A stretch of 64,000 bases of DNA, from assembly GCF_900114845.1 (NCBI RefSeq), contig NZ_FOUK01000009.1, positions 1-64,000 of the forward strand, in the 5' to 3' direction. The translations under genes and the position numbers were made by a program. Source of the stretch: Pimelobacter simplex. Lineage in GTDB: Bacteria; Actinomycetota; Actinomycetes; Propionibacteriales; Nocardioidaceae. A model generated the notes under the pieces. It worked only from the letters and a program-made list of their open reading frames with translations, was not told the origin of the DNA and searched no databases. This document shows positions 49,855 through 64,000 of the stretch, one piece after another. The number at the start of each line of letters is the position of its first letter. Positions within the stretch are counted from its first letter, which is position 1.

Positions 49855-50825
49855 TGAAGCCGTTCCGCGAGCGCAACCCCGTCGTCGTCGGTGCCGTCAG
49901 CATCGCCGTGCTGGTGCTCGGCCTGGTCGCCGCGCTGCGCGCCCAGGACCTGCCGCTGATCGGCGGCGGCGACACCTACTACGCGTCGTTCTCCGAGGCG
50001 GGCGGGCTCAAGGTCAAGGACGAGGTCCGGATCGCCGGCGTGCGCGTCGGCCAGGTGACCTCGATGGACCTCGACGGCAACTCGGTCAAGGTCGGCTTCA
50101 AGATCAAGCCCGACACCCCGTTCGGCGACGAGACCCGGGCCGACATCAAGGTCAAGACGATCCTCGGCTCGATGTTCCTCTCGCTCGAGCCGGCCGGCAG
50201 CGGCCAGCTCGCCGAGGGCACCACGATCCCGGTCGAGCGGACCAGCTCGCCCTACGACGTCGTCGACGCCTTCACCGGCCTGGCCGAGACCTCCGCCGAC
50301 ATCGACACCGACCAGCTGGCGGCGTCGCTGACCACGCTGGCCGACCTGACCCGCAACACGCCCGAGGACTTCCGCAAGGCGCTCTCCGGCCTCTCGGCGC
50401 TGGCCGACACGGTCGCCTCGCGCGACAAGGAGATCGGCTCGCTGCTGCAGAACCTGCACCGGGTCTCCACCGTGCTCGACTCGCGCGACGACGACATCGT
50501 CGCGCTGATGGCCGACGCCGACACGCTCTTCCAGGCGCTGCTCCAGCGCAAGGAGCAGATCCATCGGCTGCTGGTGTCGACCTCGACGCTCAGCACCAAG
50601 CTCACCGGGCTGATCCGCGAGAGCCGGGCCGACCTCAAGCCGGCGCTCGACCACCTCGACTCGGTGCTCCAGGTGATCAAGAAGAACGAGAACAACCTCG
50701 AGGACTCGATCGCGACGATGGCGCCCTTCTACCGGGTCTTCGCGAGCACGCTCGGCAACGGGCCGTGGTTCGACACCTACATCTTCAACCTGCCGCCGCT
50801 GCCGGGGACGGTGAAGGTCGGATGA
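49854..50825 (+). CDS. MCE family protein C
   Basis: 323 residues, the shortest of the six. Anchor VVVGAVSIAVLVLGLVAALR. MCE domain FSEAGGLKVKDEVRIAGVRV, then IKVKTILGSMFLSLEPAGSG. Helical region with TVASRDKEIGSLLQNLHRVS. Its end WFDTYIFNLPPLP resembles that of MceB. It starts one base inside the previous stop (TGATG). Confidence 0.9.
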   Translation: MKPFRERNPVVVGAVSIAVLVLGLVAALRAQDLPLIGGGDTYYASFSEAGGLKVKDEVRIAGVRVGQVTSMDLDGNSVKVGFKIKPDTPFGDETRADIKVKTILGSMFLSLEPAGSGQLAEGTTIPVERTSSPYDVVDAFTGLAETSADIDTDQLAASLTTLADLTRNTPEDFRKALSGLSALADTVASRDKEIGSLLQNLHRVSTVLDSRDDDIVALMADADTLFQALLQRKEQIHRLLVSTSTLSTKLTGLIRESRADLKPALDHLDSVLQVIKKNENNLEDSIATMAPFYRVFASTLGNGPWFDTYIFNLPPLPGTVKVG

Positions 50826-51958
50826 CCGGGCTGCGCCGCTGGCTCCCGCTGGCCGTCATCGGACTCCTCGTCGTCGCGGGCGTGGTGTGGATGGTGGGCG
50901 GCTCGGGCGACCACAAGACCGTCACCGCGTACTTCCCCCGGGCCGTCTCGGTCTACGAGGGCAGCGACGTCCGGGTGCTCGGCGTCCCGGTCGGCCAGGT
51001 CGAGTCGGTGACCCCCGAGGGCACCAAGGTCAAGGTCGTGATGACCTACGACTCCGACGTGAAGGTCCCCGCCGACGCCGACGCCGTGATCGTCTCGCCG
51101 TCGGTGGTCGGCGACCGCTACATCCAGCTCTCGCCCGCCTTCGACAAGGGCGACGACGAGATGGCCGACAACACCGTCATCGAGACCGCCAAGACCGCCG
51201 TCCCGCTCGAGCTCGACGAGATCTACTCGAGCATCGACAAGCTGACCGTCGCGCTGGGTCCCGAGGGGGCCAACCGCGAGGGCGCGCTGACCGACCTGCT
51301 GGAGCAGACCGCGCGCAACTTCGGCGGCCAGGGCGCCAACTTCAACCAGACGATCAAGGACTTCGGCCGGCTCAGCGAGACGCTCGACAACAACAAGGAC
51401 GAGCTCTTCGAGTCGACGGCCCAGCTCGAGTCGTTCATCAAGACGCTGGCCGACAACGACACCACCGTGCGCGACTTCAACAAGTCCCTCGGCGACGTCT
51501 CCAGCCTGCTCGCCGACGAGCGCCAGGAGCTGACCACCGCCCTGGGCAACCTCGGGACGGCGCTCAGCGAGGTCGCCACCTTCGTCAAGGACAACCGGGC
51601 CGTCCTCGGTCGCAACATCAAGGACGTCAACCGGGTCGCCAAGGTGCTCGTGCGCCAGCGCGCCGCGCTCGACGAGCTGCTCGAGGCCGGTCCGCTCGCG
51701 CTGACGAACCTCTACCACACCTACAACCCCAAGGACGGCACGCTCGACACCAACGCCAACCTGGGCAACCTCCTCCACGAGCTGACCTCCCGGCCCGGCG
51801 ACGTGGTGTGCGCCCTGATCGCGGGCGTCGACAAGAAGGGCGACCTGTGCAAGCTGGTCGGCACGCTGCTGCCGCGCAATGCGCCGTTCGCCGCGGGCTC
51901 GTGGACCGGCAAGCCGTACGACCCCACCCTCAGCGGACTGGTCGAGGTGGACCGATGA
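50822..51958 (+). CDS. MCE family protein D
   Basis: 378 residues. Anchor WLPLAVIGLLVVAGVVWMVG. MCE domain FPRAVSVYEGSDVRVLGVPV, then AVIVSPSVVGDRYIQLSPAF. A long coiled region NFGGQGANFNQTIKDFGRLS. ATGA overlaps at both ends. An in-frame ATG at 50765 lies inside MCE-C and is rejected. Confidence 0.9.
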   Translation: MTGLRRWLPLAVIGLLVVAGVVWMVGGSGDHKTVTAYFPRAVSVYEGSDVRVLGVPVGQVESVTPEGTKVKVVMTYDSDVKVPADADAVIVSPSVVGDRYIQLSPAFDKGDDEMADNTVIETAKTAVPLELDEIYSSIDKLTVALGPEGANREGALTDLLEQTARNFGGQGANFNQTIKDFGRLSETLDNNKDELFESTAQLESFIKTLADNDTTVRDFNKSLGDVSSLLADERQELTTALGNLGTALSEVATFVKDNRAVLGRNIKDVNRVAKVLVRQRAALDELLEAGPLALTNLYHTYNPKDGTLDTNANLGNLLHELTSRPGDVVCALIAGVDKKGDLCKLVGTLLPRNAPFAAGSWTGKPYDPTLSGLVEVDR

Positions 51959-53424
51959 CGAACCGTCTGCGCTCGCGCCTGAGCCGCCCGGCCCGCGCCG
52001 TCGCGGCCCTCGGGGCCGGCCTGCTGCTGCTCACCGGCTGCAGCTTCGACGTCTACGCGCTGCCGCTGCCCGGCGGTGCCGACACCGGCAAGGACCCGAT
52101 CCACGTCAAGGTGCGCTTCCCCGACGTCCTCGACCTGGTGCCGAAGTCGTCGGTCAAGGTCAACGACGTCGCGGTCGGCCAGGTGACCGCCGTCAAGCTC
52201 GACGGCTACGAGGCCGTGGTCGAGCTCGAGCTCCGCAAGGACGTCGACCTGCCTGACAACCCGGTCGCCACGATCCGGCAGACCAGCCTGCTCGGCGAGA
52301 AGTTCGTCTCGCTCGCCGCGCCGGCGTCCGGGGCCCAGGGCCGGCTCTCCGACGGCGACGTGATCGCCGACGGCGGCCACAACCCCGAGGTCGAGGACGT
52401 GCTCAGCGCGCTGAGCCTGGTGCTCAACGGCGGCGGCGTCGCCCAGCTCAAGACCATCTCGACCGAGCTCAACCTGGCGCTCGAGGGCCGCGAGGGCTCC
52501 GCGAAGTCGGTGCTCACCCAGGTCTCCTCGCTGATGGGCCAGCTCGACGGGCGCAAGCAGGACATCGTCCGCGCGATCGAGTCGGTCAACCGGCTCGCGC
52601 TCGCCGCGCGCAAGCACCAGAAGAGCATCGACAGCGCTCTCGACGAGCTGCCCAGCGCCCTCGACTCGCTCGACTCCCAGCGTGAGGACCTCGTCGCCAT
52701 GCTCGACGGGCTGACCAAGCTCAGCGACGTCGGCGTGCGCGTCATCCAGACCACGCAGGCCACCACCGTCGACTCGCTCAAGTCGCTCGACCCGGTGCTC
52801 ACCCAGCTGGCCAAGGCCGGCGACGACTTCGTCAAGGGCTTCAGCACCTTCCTGACCTACCCGTTCATCGACGAGGCCGTGGGCCGCGACCCGCGCGTCG
52901 CCGAGAACCTGCACATGGGCGACTACGTCAACCTGTCCATCGACCTGCAGCTCGACTTCAACAACCTCGCGCTGCCGGACCTCCCGTGCATCCCGATCAA
53001 CCTGCTGCCCGACAGCCCGCTCGACCAGCTGATCAACCTCAAGAACCTCTGCAACGGCGTCTTCCAGACGCTCCAGGGGTGCCTGCGCACGCCGGTCAAC
53101 ATCGACGCCTGCCGCCAGCTCCCGAAGTACCTCTTCGACAACGTCTGCGCGGCGGTCAAGCTGCTGTGCGGCCTGGTCGGCAACAAGCCGGGCGGGACGA
53201 GCGGCAACAAGGCCGGCGCCGGTACCGACCCGCTCAGCCAGCTGCTCGACAACGTGCTCAAGGGCGGCGGCCTCGGCCGGCCCGCGCCGGGCGGCGACAG
53301 CCAGGCCGACCGGATGTGGGCGGAGTTCGACGACGCCTACGACGCCAACCTGCTCCGGGCCTTCGCCGGACCGCTCGTCGCCGCGCCCGGTGACCCCGGC
53401 ACGACAGGGGGGACGACCCGATGA
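51955..53424 (+). CDS. MCE family lipoprotein E
   Basis: 489 residues. Signal peptide with lipobox LLTGC (Cys about residue 29), so it is membrane-tethered by lipid, as MceE (LprK-type) proteins usually are. MCE domain FPDVLDLVPKSSVKVNDVAV, then ATIRQTSLLGEKFVSLAAPA. The C-terminal third has several cysteines (CIPINLLP, LCNGVFQTLQGCLR, CRQLPKYLFDNVC) that could form disulphides, and a Gly-rich tail. It is coupled to D and F by ATGA overlaps. Confidence 0.9.
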   Translation: MTNRLRSRLSRPARAVAALGAGLLLLTGCSFDVYALPLPGGADTGKDPIHVKVRFPDVLDLVPKSSVKVNDVAVGQVTAVKLDGYEAVVELELRKDVDLPDNPVATIRQTSLLGEKFVSLAAPASGAQGRLSDGDVIADGGHNPEVEDVLSALSLVLNGGGVAQLKTISTELNLALEGREGSAKSVLTQVSSLMGQLDGRKQDIVRAIESVNRLALAARKHQKSIDSALDELPSALDSLDSQREDLVAMLDGLTKLSDVGVRVIQTTQATTVDSLKSLDPVLTQLAKAGDDFVKGFSTFLTYPFIDEAVGRDPRVAENLHMGDYVNLSIDLQLDFNNLALPDLPCIPINLLPDSPLDQLINLKNLCNGVFQTLQGCLRTPVNIDACRQLPKYLFDNVCAAVKLLCGLVGNKPGGTSGNKAGAGTDPLSQLLDNVLKGGGLGRPAPGGDSQADRMWAEFDDAYDANLLRAFAGPLVAAPGDPGTTGGTTR

Positions 53425-54707
53425 TCACCCGTCGTACCCGCATCCAGCTGGTGATCTTCGCGATCATCACGCTGCTCGGCGTCTCGTTCGTCGGAGCCCG
53501 CTACGCCAAGCTCGACCGGCTCGTGATCGACCGCTCCTACACGGTCACCGCGCACTACCCGCAGTCCGGCGGCATCTTCACCGGTGCCGAGGTGACCTAC
53601 CGCGGCGTCGGCATCGGCACCGTCGGCGACCTGGTGCTCACCGACAAGGGCGTCGACGTCCAGCTCGAGATCGAGAAGAAGTGGGACAAGATCCCGCGCG
53701 ACAGCATCGCGCTGGTCGGCAACCGCTCCGCCGTCGGCGAGCAGTACGTCGAGCTGCAGCCGCAGACCGACAAGGGTCCCTACCTCGAGGACGGCTCCCA
53801 GCTCGACGACGTCGCCACGCCGATCGCCACCGAGAAGCTGCTCGGCGACCTGTCCGCGACGGTCGCCAGCGTCGACCGGGACGCGCTGCGGACCACGGTC
53901 GAGGAGCTCGGCAAGGCGTTCGGCGGCACCGGCCCCGACCTGCAGAAGATCATCGACACCGGCAACTCGTTCATCGAGACCGCCAACGACAACTTCGACA
54001 TCACCTCCGCGCTGATCAAGGACAGCAACACCGTCCTCAAGGGCCAGCTGGCCACCGAGACCTCGCTGCGCACCTTCGCCAGCCAGCTCTCGCTGTTCAG
54101 CGGCGCGCTGGCCGGCGCCGACCCGCAGCTGCGCAAGGTGATCGACTCCGGCTCGGTCGCGGCCACCCAGCTGCGCACCTTCCTCGAGCAGAACGGCGTC
54201 GAGCTCAGCGAGCTGCTGGCCAACCTGGTCGCCACCGGCCGGGTCGTGGTCAAGCACATCCCCGCGATCAAGCAGCTGCTCGTGGTCTACCCCTACGCCG
54301 TCGTCGGCGGCTTCGTGACGGTCGGCAAGAGCCCCAACGGCTTCTGGGACGCCCACTTCGGCCTGGTCCTCGCGCCCGACAGCACGCCCTGCTACGCCGG
54401 CTACACCAAGAAGCGCAAGAGCCCCTCCGACCGCTTCGAGAACCCGCCGATGCCCGACGTCGGCTGCACCGAGCCGGCCAAGAAGAGCAACCCGCGCGGC
54501 ACCCAGAACCTGCCGCGCGCCGTACCTGACGTCAACGGGACCTCCCCGGTCGTCGCCAGCTACGACACGACGTCGGGCCAGTTGAGCTGGGGTGCGCCCG
54601 CGCCGTCCACCACCTCCCGGGGTACCGTGGCGCCGCCGTCGCTGGGAGAGGACTCGTGGAAGTGGCTGTACGTCCAACCGATGCTCGACTCGACCGCGAC
54701 CCGGTGA
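53421..54707 (+). CDS. MCE family protein F
   Basis: 428 residues. Anchor IQLVIFAIITLLGVSFVGAR. MCE domain FTGAEVTYRGVGIGTVGDLV, then NRSAVGEQYVELQPQTDKGP. Helical region and a C-terminal SPNGFWDAHFGLVLAPDSTPCYAGYTK segment (MceF-type) with two later cysteines. It is the sixth and last MCE subunit, completing the hexameric set. Its 3' end overlaps the next gene by up to 52 bases. Confidence 0.9.
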   Translation: MITRRTRIQLVIFAIITLLGVSFVGARYAKLDRLVIDRSYTVTAHYPQSGGIFTGAEVTYRGVGIGTVGDLVLTDKGVDVQLEIEKKWDKIPRDSIALVGNRSAVGEQYVELQPQTDKGPYLEDGSQLDDVATPIATEKLLGDLSATVASVDRDALRTTVEELGKAFGGTGPDLQKIIDTGNSFIETANDNFDITSALIKDSNTVLKGQLATETSLRTFASQLSLFSGALAGADPQLRKVIDSGSVAATQLRTFLEQNGVELSELLANLVATGRVVVKHIPAIKQLLVVYPYAVVGGFVTVGKSPNGFWDAHFGLVLAPDSTPCYAGYTKKRKSPSDRFENPPMPDVGCTEPAKKSNPRGTQNLPRAVPDVNGTSPVVASYDTTSGQLSWGAPAPSTTSRGTVAPPSLGEDSWKWLYVQPMLDSTATR

Positions 54708-55402
54708 GGTCCGCCCCGCCCCGCGCCACGCTTCGCTGGACCGTCCTGGCGGTCCTGCTCGGCGTCCTCGTCGCCTCGCTCGGCGTCACCGCCTGGGTGG
54801 TCGTCGACAAGGCCGACGGCGACCTCGGCGCCCTGCGCCACCCCCCGACCGACGAGTCCGCCCAGCGCGAGAAGGCGCTCGCCGCGGCCCGCACCTTCGT
54901 CCAGCGGTTCAACACCTACGGACCCGCGCTGCTCGACGGGGCCGGCAAGATGCCCGAGTACGCCGCGGTCGGCGGGCTGATGACGGCCAAGTTCCGCACC
55001 GTCTTCGACAAGAACGTCGGCTACGCCGAGGAGACCGTCAAGCAGACCCAGATCGACCGCACCGGCACGCCGTACGCGGTCGGGATCGCGTCGATCGACA
55101 GCGACTCGGCCGAGGTGCTCGTCGCCGGCATCGTCGCCTTCTCCTACCCGGACCCGAAGAAGGCGGGGGAGCGGATCCCGTTCGAGCCGCTGCGCTTCCG
55201 CTACGAGGTCTCGCTGGTCAAGCAGGGCGGCCGCTGGCTGGTCGACGACCTCGACGACGTCGACGACGAGCTGCCCTCGTTCGGCGAGGCCTCGATCCCC
55301 GAGGGTGGGGTGCCCTCCGGGGCGCCGAGCCCGACCGGGACGCCGACCGGCAGCCCGACCGGCAGCCCGACCGGCAGCCCGACCGGAACGGCGGGTCAGT
55401 GA
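54656..55402 (+). CDS. Mce-associated membrane protein
   Basis: 248 residues from a GTG at 54656 with GGGAGAGG upstream. A GTG at 54704 (GTGA overlap with the MceF stop) is an alternative that removes 16 residues. One membrane helix (WTVLAVLLGVLVASLGVTAWVV) precedes an extracytoplasmic NTF2-like domain with ALAAARTFVQRFNTYGPALL, then YAAVGGLMTAKFRTVFDKNV. The C-terminal tail has three exact and further partial copies of a GSPT repeat. Mce-associated proteins stabilise or regulate MCE transporters, as OmamA does in mycobacteria. Confidence 0.85.
   Translation: MEVAVRPTDARLDRDPVRSAPPRATLRWTVLAVLLGVLVASLGVTAWVVVDKADGDLGALRHPPTDESAQREKALAAARTFVQRFNTYGPALLDGAGKMPEYAAVGGLMTAKFRTVFDKNVGYAEETVKQTQIDRTGTPYAVGIASIDSDSAEVLVAGIVAFSYPDPKKAGERIPFEPLRFRYEVSLVKQGGRWLVDDLDDVDDELPSFGEASIPEGGVPSGAPSPTGTPTGSPTGSPTGSPTGTAGQ
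55345..55386 (+). repeat. Tandem 12-base repeat in the coding tail
   Basis: Three exact copies of GACCGGCAGCCC, at 55345, 55357 and 55369, plus a partial copy, encoding the repeated Thr-Gly-Ser-Pro in the tail of the Mce-associated protein. Copy number could vary between strains by slippage. Confidence 0.9.
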
Positions 55403-56238
55403 TGAGCACCAACCTCTACGACCTGCTCGACGTCGACGAGAGCGCCGGCACCGACGAGATCCGGGCGGCCTGGAAGCGTGCGATCGCCGACCTCGACCCG
55501 ACCGAGCGCCGGTTCCGGGCCTACAACGACGCCGCCGGGGTGCTGCTCGACCCCGAGCGCCGGGCCGCGTACGACGCGGAGCTGGCCGCCGAGCGCGCCG
55601 CCGAGACCGAGCCCGAGACCGAGCCCCAGCCTGAGCCCGCGGCCGAGCCGGAGCCTGAGCCGGAGCCCGAGTCCGCGCCCCGCCCCGCCGGCACCGGTCC
55701 GTCGACCACCGCGCTGATCGCCGTCGGCGTCGCCGCGCTGCTGGCGCTGGTGCTCGCCGTCGTCGTCCTCCTCATGCCGGGGGCGCTCGGCGACGACACG
55801 GCCAAGGCCGTCTCGGAGCGCAACGCCCGCGCCGAGCGGGCGGCGGTCTCCGCCGAGGGCGCGGCCGAGCAGATGGTCGCGCCGGTGCTGTCGTACAACC
55901 ACACCACGATGGCCGCCGACCTCGACCGGCACCGCGGCTACATGACCACCACGCTCGCCGACAAGCAGGCCCGGGCCTGGCCCGAGATCACCAAGGAGGC
56001 CGAGTCCCAGAAGATCGTCGTCGACGCCAAGGCGACGGGGACGGCGCTGACCCGGGTCGACCCGGCAGGGGACCGGGCCACGGTCGTGGTCTACGTCGAC
56101 CAGTACGTCACCAAGGACGGCGGCAAGCCGTTCGTCCTCCAGATGTGGGCGACCTTCGTGCTGGTGCGTGCCGACGGCAGCGCCGACCGCTGGCAGCTCG
56201 ACAACCTGTGCACCGACGCCTCCTGCGACAAGCTGTGA
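55402..56238 (+). CDS. Mce-associated protein with an HPD-less J-like domain
   Basis: 278 residues. Residues 3-62 resemble a DnaJ J domain: LYDLLDVDESAGTDEIRAAW, then FRAYNDAAGVLLDPERRAAY. The loop that should read HPD is AIADLDPTER, so it probably cannot stimulate an Hsp70 ATPase. An acidic Pro/Glu repeat (residues 65-95) and one membrane helix (TALIAVGVAALLALVLAVVV) follow, then an extracytoplasmic NTF2-like Mce-associated domain (EQMVAPVLSYNHTTMAADLD). The J-like part is cytoplasmic and may hold the ATPase or a chaperone. It starts on a base of the previous stop (TGATG). Confidence 0.8.
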   Translation: MSTNLYDLLDVDESAGTDEIRAAWKRAIADLDPTERRFRAYNDAAGVLLDPERRAAYDAELAAERAAETEPETEPQPEPAAEPEPEPEPESAPRPAGTGPSTTALIAVGVAALLALVLAVVVLLMPGALGDDTAKAVSERNARAERAAVSAEGAAEQMVAPVLSYNHTTMAADLDRHRGYMTTTLADKQARAWPEITKEAESQKIVVDAKATGTALTRVDPAGDRATVVVYVDQYVTKDGGKPFVLQMWATFVLVRADGSADRWQLDNLCTDASCDKL

Positions 56239-56404
56239 CCGCGCCGGGCGCGGCCCCGGCCCCGCAGGGTGACGCACCCGATGGTGGCGTGCGACGGCGA
56301 GGCCGCTTGACCTTCGCAGGCGGGCCGAGCATGATCGGCGCACCGGTTCCACCCGTGCCAGACGGGACCGCTCCAACGGCTGTGTGAGGTTGCGCAGCCG
56401 GGCA

Positions 56405-56433
56405 TTGTCGAGCGCGTCTCTGTCGTGTATCGT
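56405..56433 (+). promoter_or_regulatory. Probable rpoB promoter
   Basis: TTGTCG (56405-56410), 17 bases, TATCGT (56428-56433): good housekeeping sigma spacing. About 100 bases of leader precede rpoB. The gap 56239-56536 otherwise holds no gene. Confidence 0.5.
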
Positions 56434-56536
56434 GGCTCCTTGCGCCTGCCCTCAGATGCGCTTCGGCCTGCCCGGTGGCCGATGACGTGGTGGGCTTGGG
56501 CGCTCTCGAAGAGTCGAACCCGTCGAAGGACAACTC

Positions 56537-60019
<3,483 letters not shown>

Positions 60020-60104
60020 GCGTGCCGGCGGCGCGCCCCGGCGCGCCGCCGCCCTCAGTCCCCAGCCTCACCTTTCACAGAACTAACGAAGGACAGCAGC
60101 CATC

Positions 60105-63983
<3,879 letters not shown>

Positions 63984-64000
63984 TCGAGATCACGAAGGCC

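Noticed and set aside
55345..55386. A CRISPR array in the 12-base repeats
   Set aside because: The units are contiguous, in frame and encode a Pro-Thr-Gly-Ser tail; there are no spacers.

Overview
The window is high-GC actinobacterial chromosome, most like Nocardioides or a close relative of the Propionibacteriales. The support is the block tRNA-Thr / tRNA-Met / rpmG / MaoC pair / murB / tRNA-Trp / secE / nusG / rplK / rplA / rplJ / rplL / rpoB / rpoC, an L10 leader before rplJ, a full mce operon between rplL and rpoB, many GTG and TTG starts, and many starts that look leaderless. This is inferred from gene content and order, not from a database search.

Positions 1-8.2 kb look like a genomic island. 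The window opens on what looks like the 3' part of a tRNA, a usual integration site. The DNA that follows is visibly lower in GC and holds a lipoprotein, four TIR or TIR-like proteins, a multi-pass membrane protein coupled to one TIR gene, a SLOG-like protein coupled to another, an XRE-type regulator and two stretches that look like decayed coding sequence. I read this as a cluster of NAD-signalling anti-phage modules (Thoeris-like) without a recognisable ThsA effector. It is the best candidate here for an undescribed system.

8.2-30.2 kb is chromosomal accessory and metabolic DNA. It holds a nitrilase / MFS / metallo-hydrolase operon with a divergent TrmB-type regulator, a secreted beta-propeller and an S66 peptidase. 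A four-gene operon follows that fuses adenylation, carrier and membrane acyltransferase domains in one protein and couples it to a ferric-iron-type ABC transporter; a possible iron box lies upstream. Next come an F420-type reductase, an RDD protein, a MptB-like mannosyltransferase, an AbiEi-like gene enclosed by 41-bp inverted repeats, a GT4 glycosyltransferase, a coupled pirin-LrgA-LrgB operon and an amidase.

30.2-64 kb is the translation and transcription core described above. It is interspersed with an adenosine deaminase, an ECF sigma factor with a coupled membrane partner, a TetR regulator with a membrane protein carrying duplicated operators, an aminotransferase and an SMI1 protein. Between the rplL terminator and rpoB lies a complete mce lipid-import locus: ATPase, two YrbE permeases, six MCE proteins and two Mce-associated proteins, almost all overlapping by a few bases. 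The second associated protein carries a J-like domain without the HPD motif. rpoB and rpoC are complete and close the window.
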